Source: Flavobacterium hercynium (GTDB taxonomy: Bacteria > Bacteroidota > Bacteroidia > Flavobacteriales > Flavobacteriaceae). From it: a DNA stretch of 64,000 nucleotides. This document shows positions 63,803 through 64,000 of this stretch, one piece after another; within the stretch, counting starts at the first letter, position 1; each line of letters opens with the position of its first letter. The notes beneath the pieces are model-generated. The model had not been told where the DNA came from. It saw only the letters and a program-made list of their open reading frames with translations, and searched no databases. The DNA lies in contig NZ_MUGW01000029.1 of assembly GCF_002217285.1 (NCBI RefSeq), positions 62,001 through 126,000 on the forward strand, in the 5' to 3' direction. The position numbers were made by a program, and so were the translations under genes.

Positions 63803-64000
63803 ATGAAAAGAGCTAACCAAAACACTATAGTCAACAAAATAAATTGCACCAAAATGACATATCCTAAAAGTACACTACAAGAGCTTTTTGCAAGTCAGGC
63901 TGAAATCTATCCTAATTCAATAGCAGTTGAATTTAAAGAAGAACAGCTCACTTATGCAGCATTGGCAAAAATGACCCATCAAATGGCCCATTATTTTTTA
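63803..64000 (+). CDS. Start of an adenylation-domain protein, probably a nonribosomal peptide synthetase (partial)
   Basis: 66 codons are open to the window edge. From the ATG at 63803 the protein is MKRANQNTIVNKINCTK followed by MTYPKSTLQELFASQAEIYP, then NSIAVEFKEEQLTYAALAKM. The pattern LxELFxxQ...P..IAV......LTYxxL is the entry of NRPS adenylation domains. No condensation domain precedes it, as expected for an initiation module or a stand-alone adenylating enzyme. A second in-frame start at 63854 would drop 17 residues. A single acyl-CoA ligase-like enzyme is the alternative; ELFxxQ with LTYxxL favours an NRPS. Downstream modules cannot be seen. Confidence 0.72.
   Translation, partial: MKRANQNTIVNKINCTKMTYPKSTLQELFASQAEIYPNSIAVEFKEEQLTYAALAKMTHQMAHYFL

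Noticed and set aside
1..64000. CRISPR arrays, tRNA or rRNA genes, insertion sequences
   Set aside because: I saw no regularly spaced repeats, no cloverleaf-like sequence with a TTCRANY arm, and no transposase-like reading frame. A dedicated search program would be needed to be certain about tRNAs.

Overview
The window reads as chromosome of a Bacteroidota bacterium of the Flavobacterium type. The evidence is AT-rich DNA with weak ribosome binding sites, type IX secretion (T9SS) sorting domains of both kind A and kind B, a PorP/SprF partner protein, a UpxY-type antiterminator, a LytS/LytTR pair and a HEIGH-motif lipoprotein. I found no rRNA, tRNA, CRISPR array or insertion sequence.

Layout. 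(1) 1-8307: a minus-strand carboxylate cluster (DUF2490 outer-membrane protein, CitMHS citrate transporter, DctA-like symporter, TerC protein, malic enzyme cut by the left edge) facing a LytS-type kinase and LytTR regulator on the plus strand. (2) 8451-12775: a large T9SS type B secreted protein with a lysozyme/transglycosylase-like region, and its PorP/SprF partner. (3) 13482-21014: a tight eight-gene minus-strand operon: tautomerase, SnoaL-like protein, MDR reductase, egtD, egtB, egtV, egtU, MalY-type C-S lyase. I read it as ergothioneine synthesis plus uptake. The substrate-binding domain of egtU has its two halves in reversed order, that is, circularly permuted. (4) 21253-30506: stress and redox genes (ALDH, quinol monooxygenase-like, DJ-1/PfpI, Crp-like regulator, LLM flavin oxidoreductase, zinc alcohol dehydrogenase) and a giant AsmA-like protein. 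(5) 30670-34690: two divergent secreted peptidases, a HEIGH metallopeptidase lipoprotein and an S8 peptidase with a T9SS type A tail. (6) 34707-57654: one long minus-strand capsule/exopolysaccharide operon of the Wzx/Wzy type. It holds precursor genes for GDP-mannose, GDP-fucose, UDP-glucuronate and UDP-xylose, about eight glycosyltransferases, flippase, polymerase, Wza/Wzc export proteins and the initiating phosphotransferase. (7) 58254-59302: a UpxY antiterminator pointing away from the capsule operon, then two small XRE regulators. (8) 59736-63169: a three-gene operon for secreted proteins (T9SS type A, tail-fibre-like N-terminal family, double beta-helix). (9) 63803-64000: the start of an adenylation-domain protein, probably an NRPS, cut by the right edge.

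How they work together. The first cluster could import citrate and C4 acids, turn malate into pyruvate and manage the metal that enters with citrate. The egt operon would make and also scavenge the thiol antioxidant ergothioneine, next to electrophile-handling enzymes. The capsule operon builds a fucose/mannose/glucuronate-xylose polymer, with transcription factors at its head. The most unusual signal is the permuted EgtU inside a complete make-and-import ergothioneine operon with palindromic candidate operators at its promoter.
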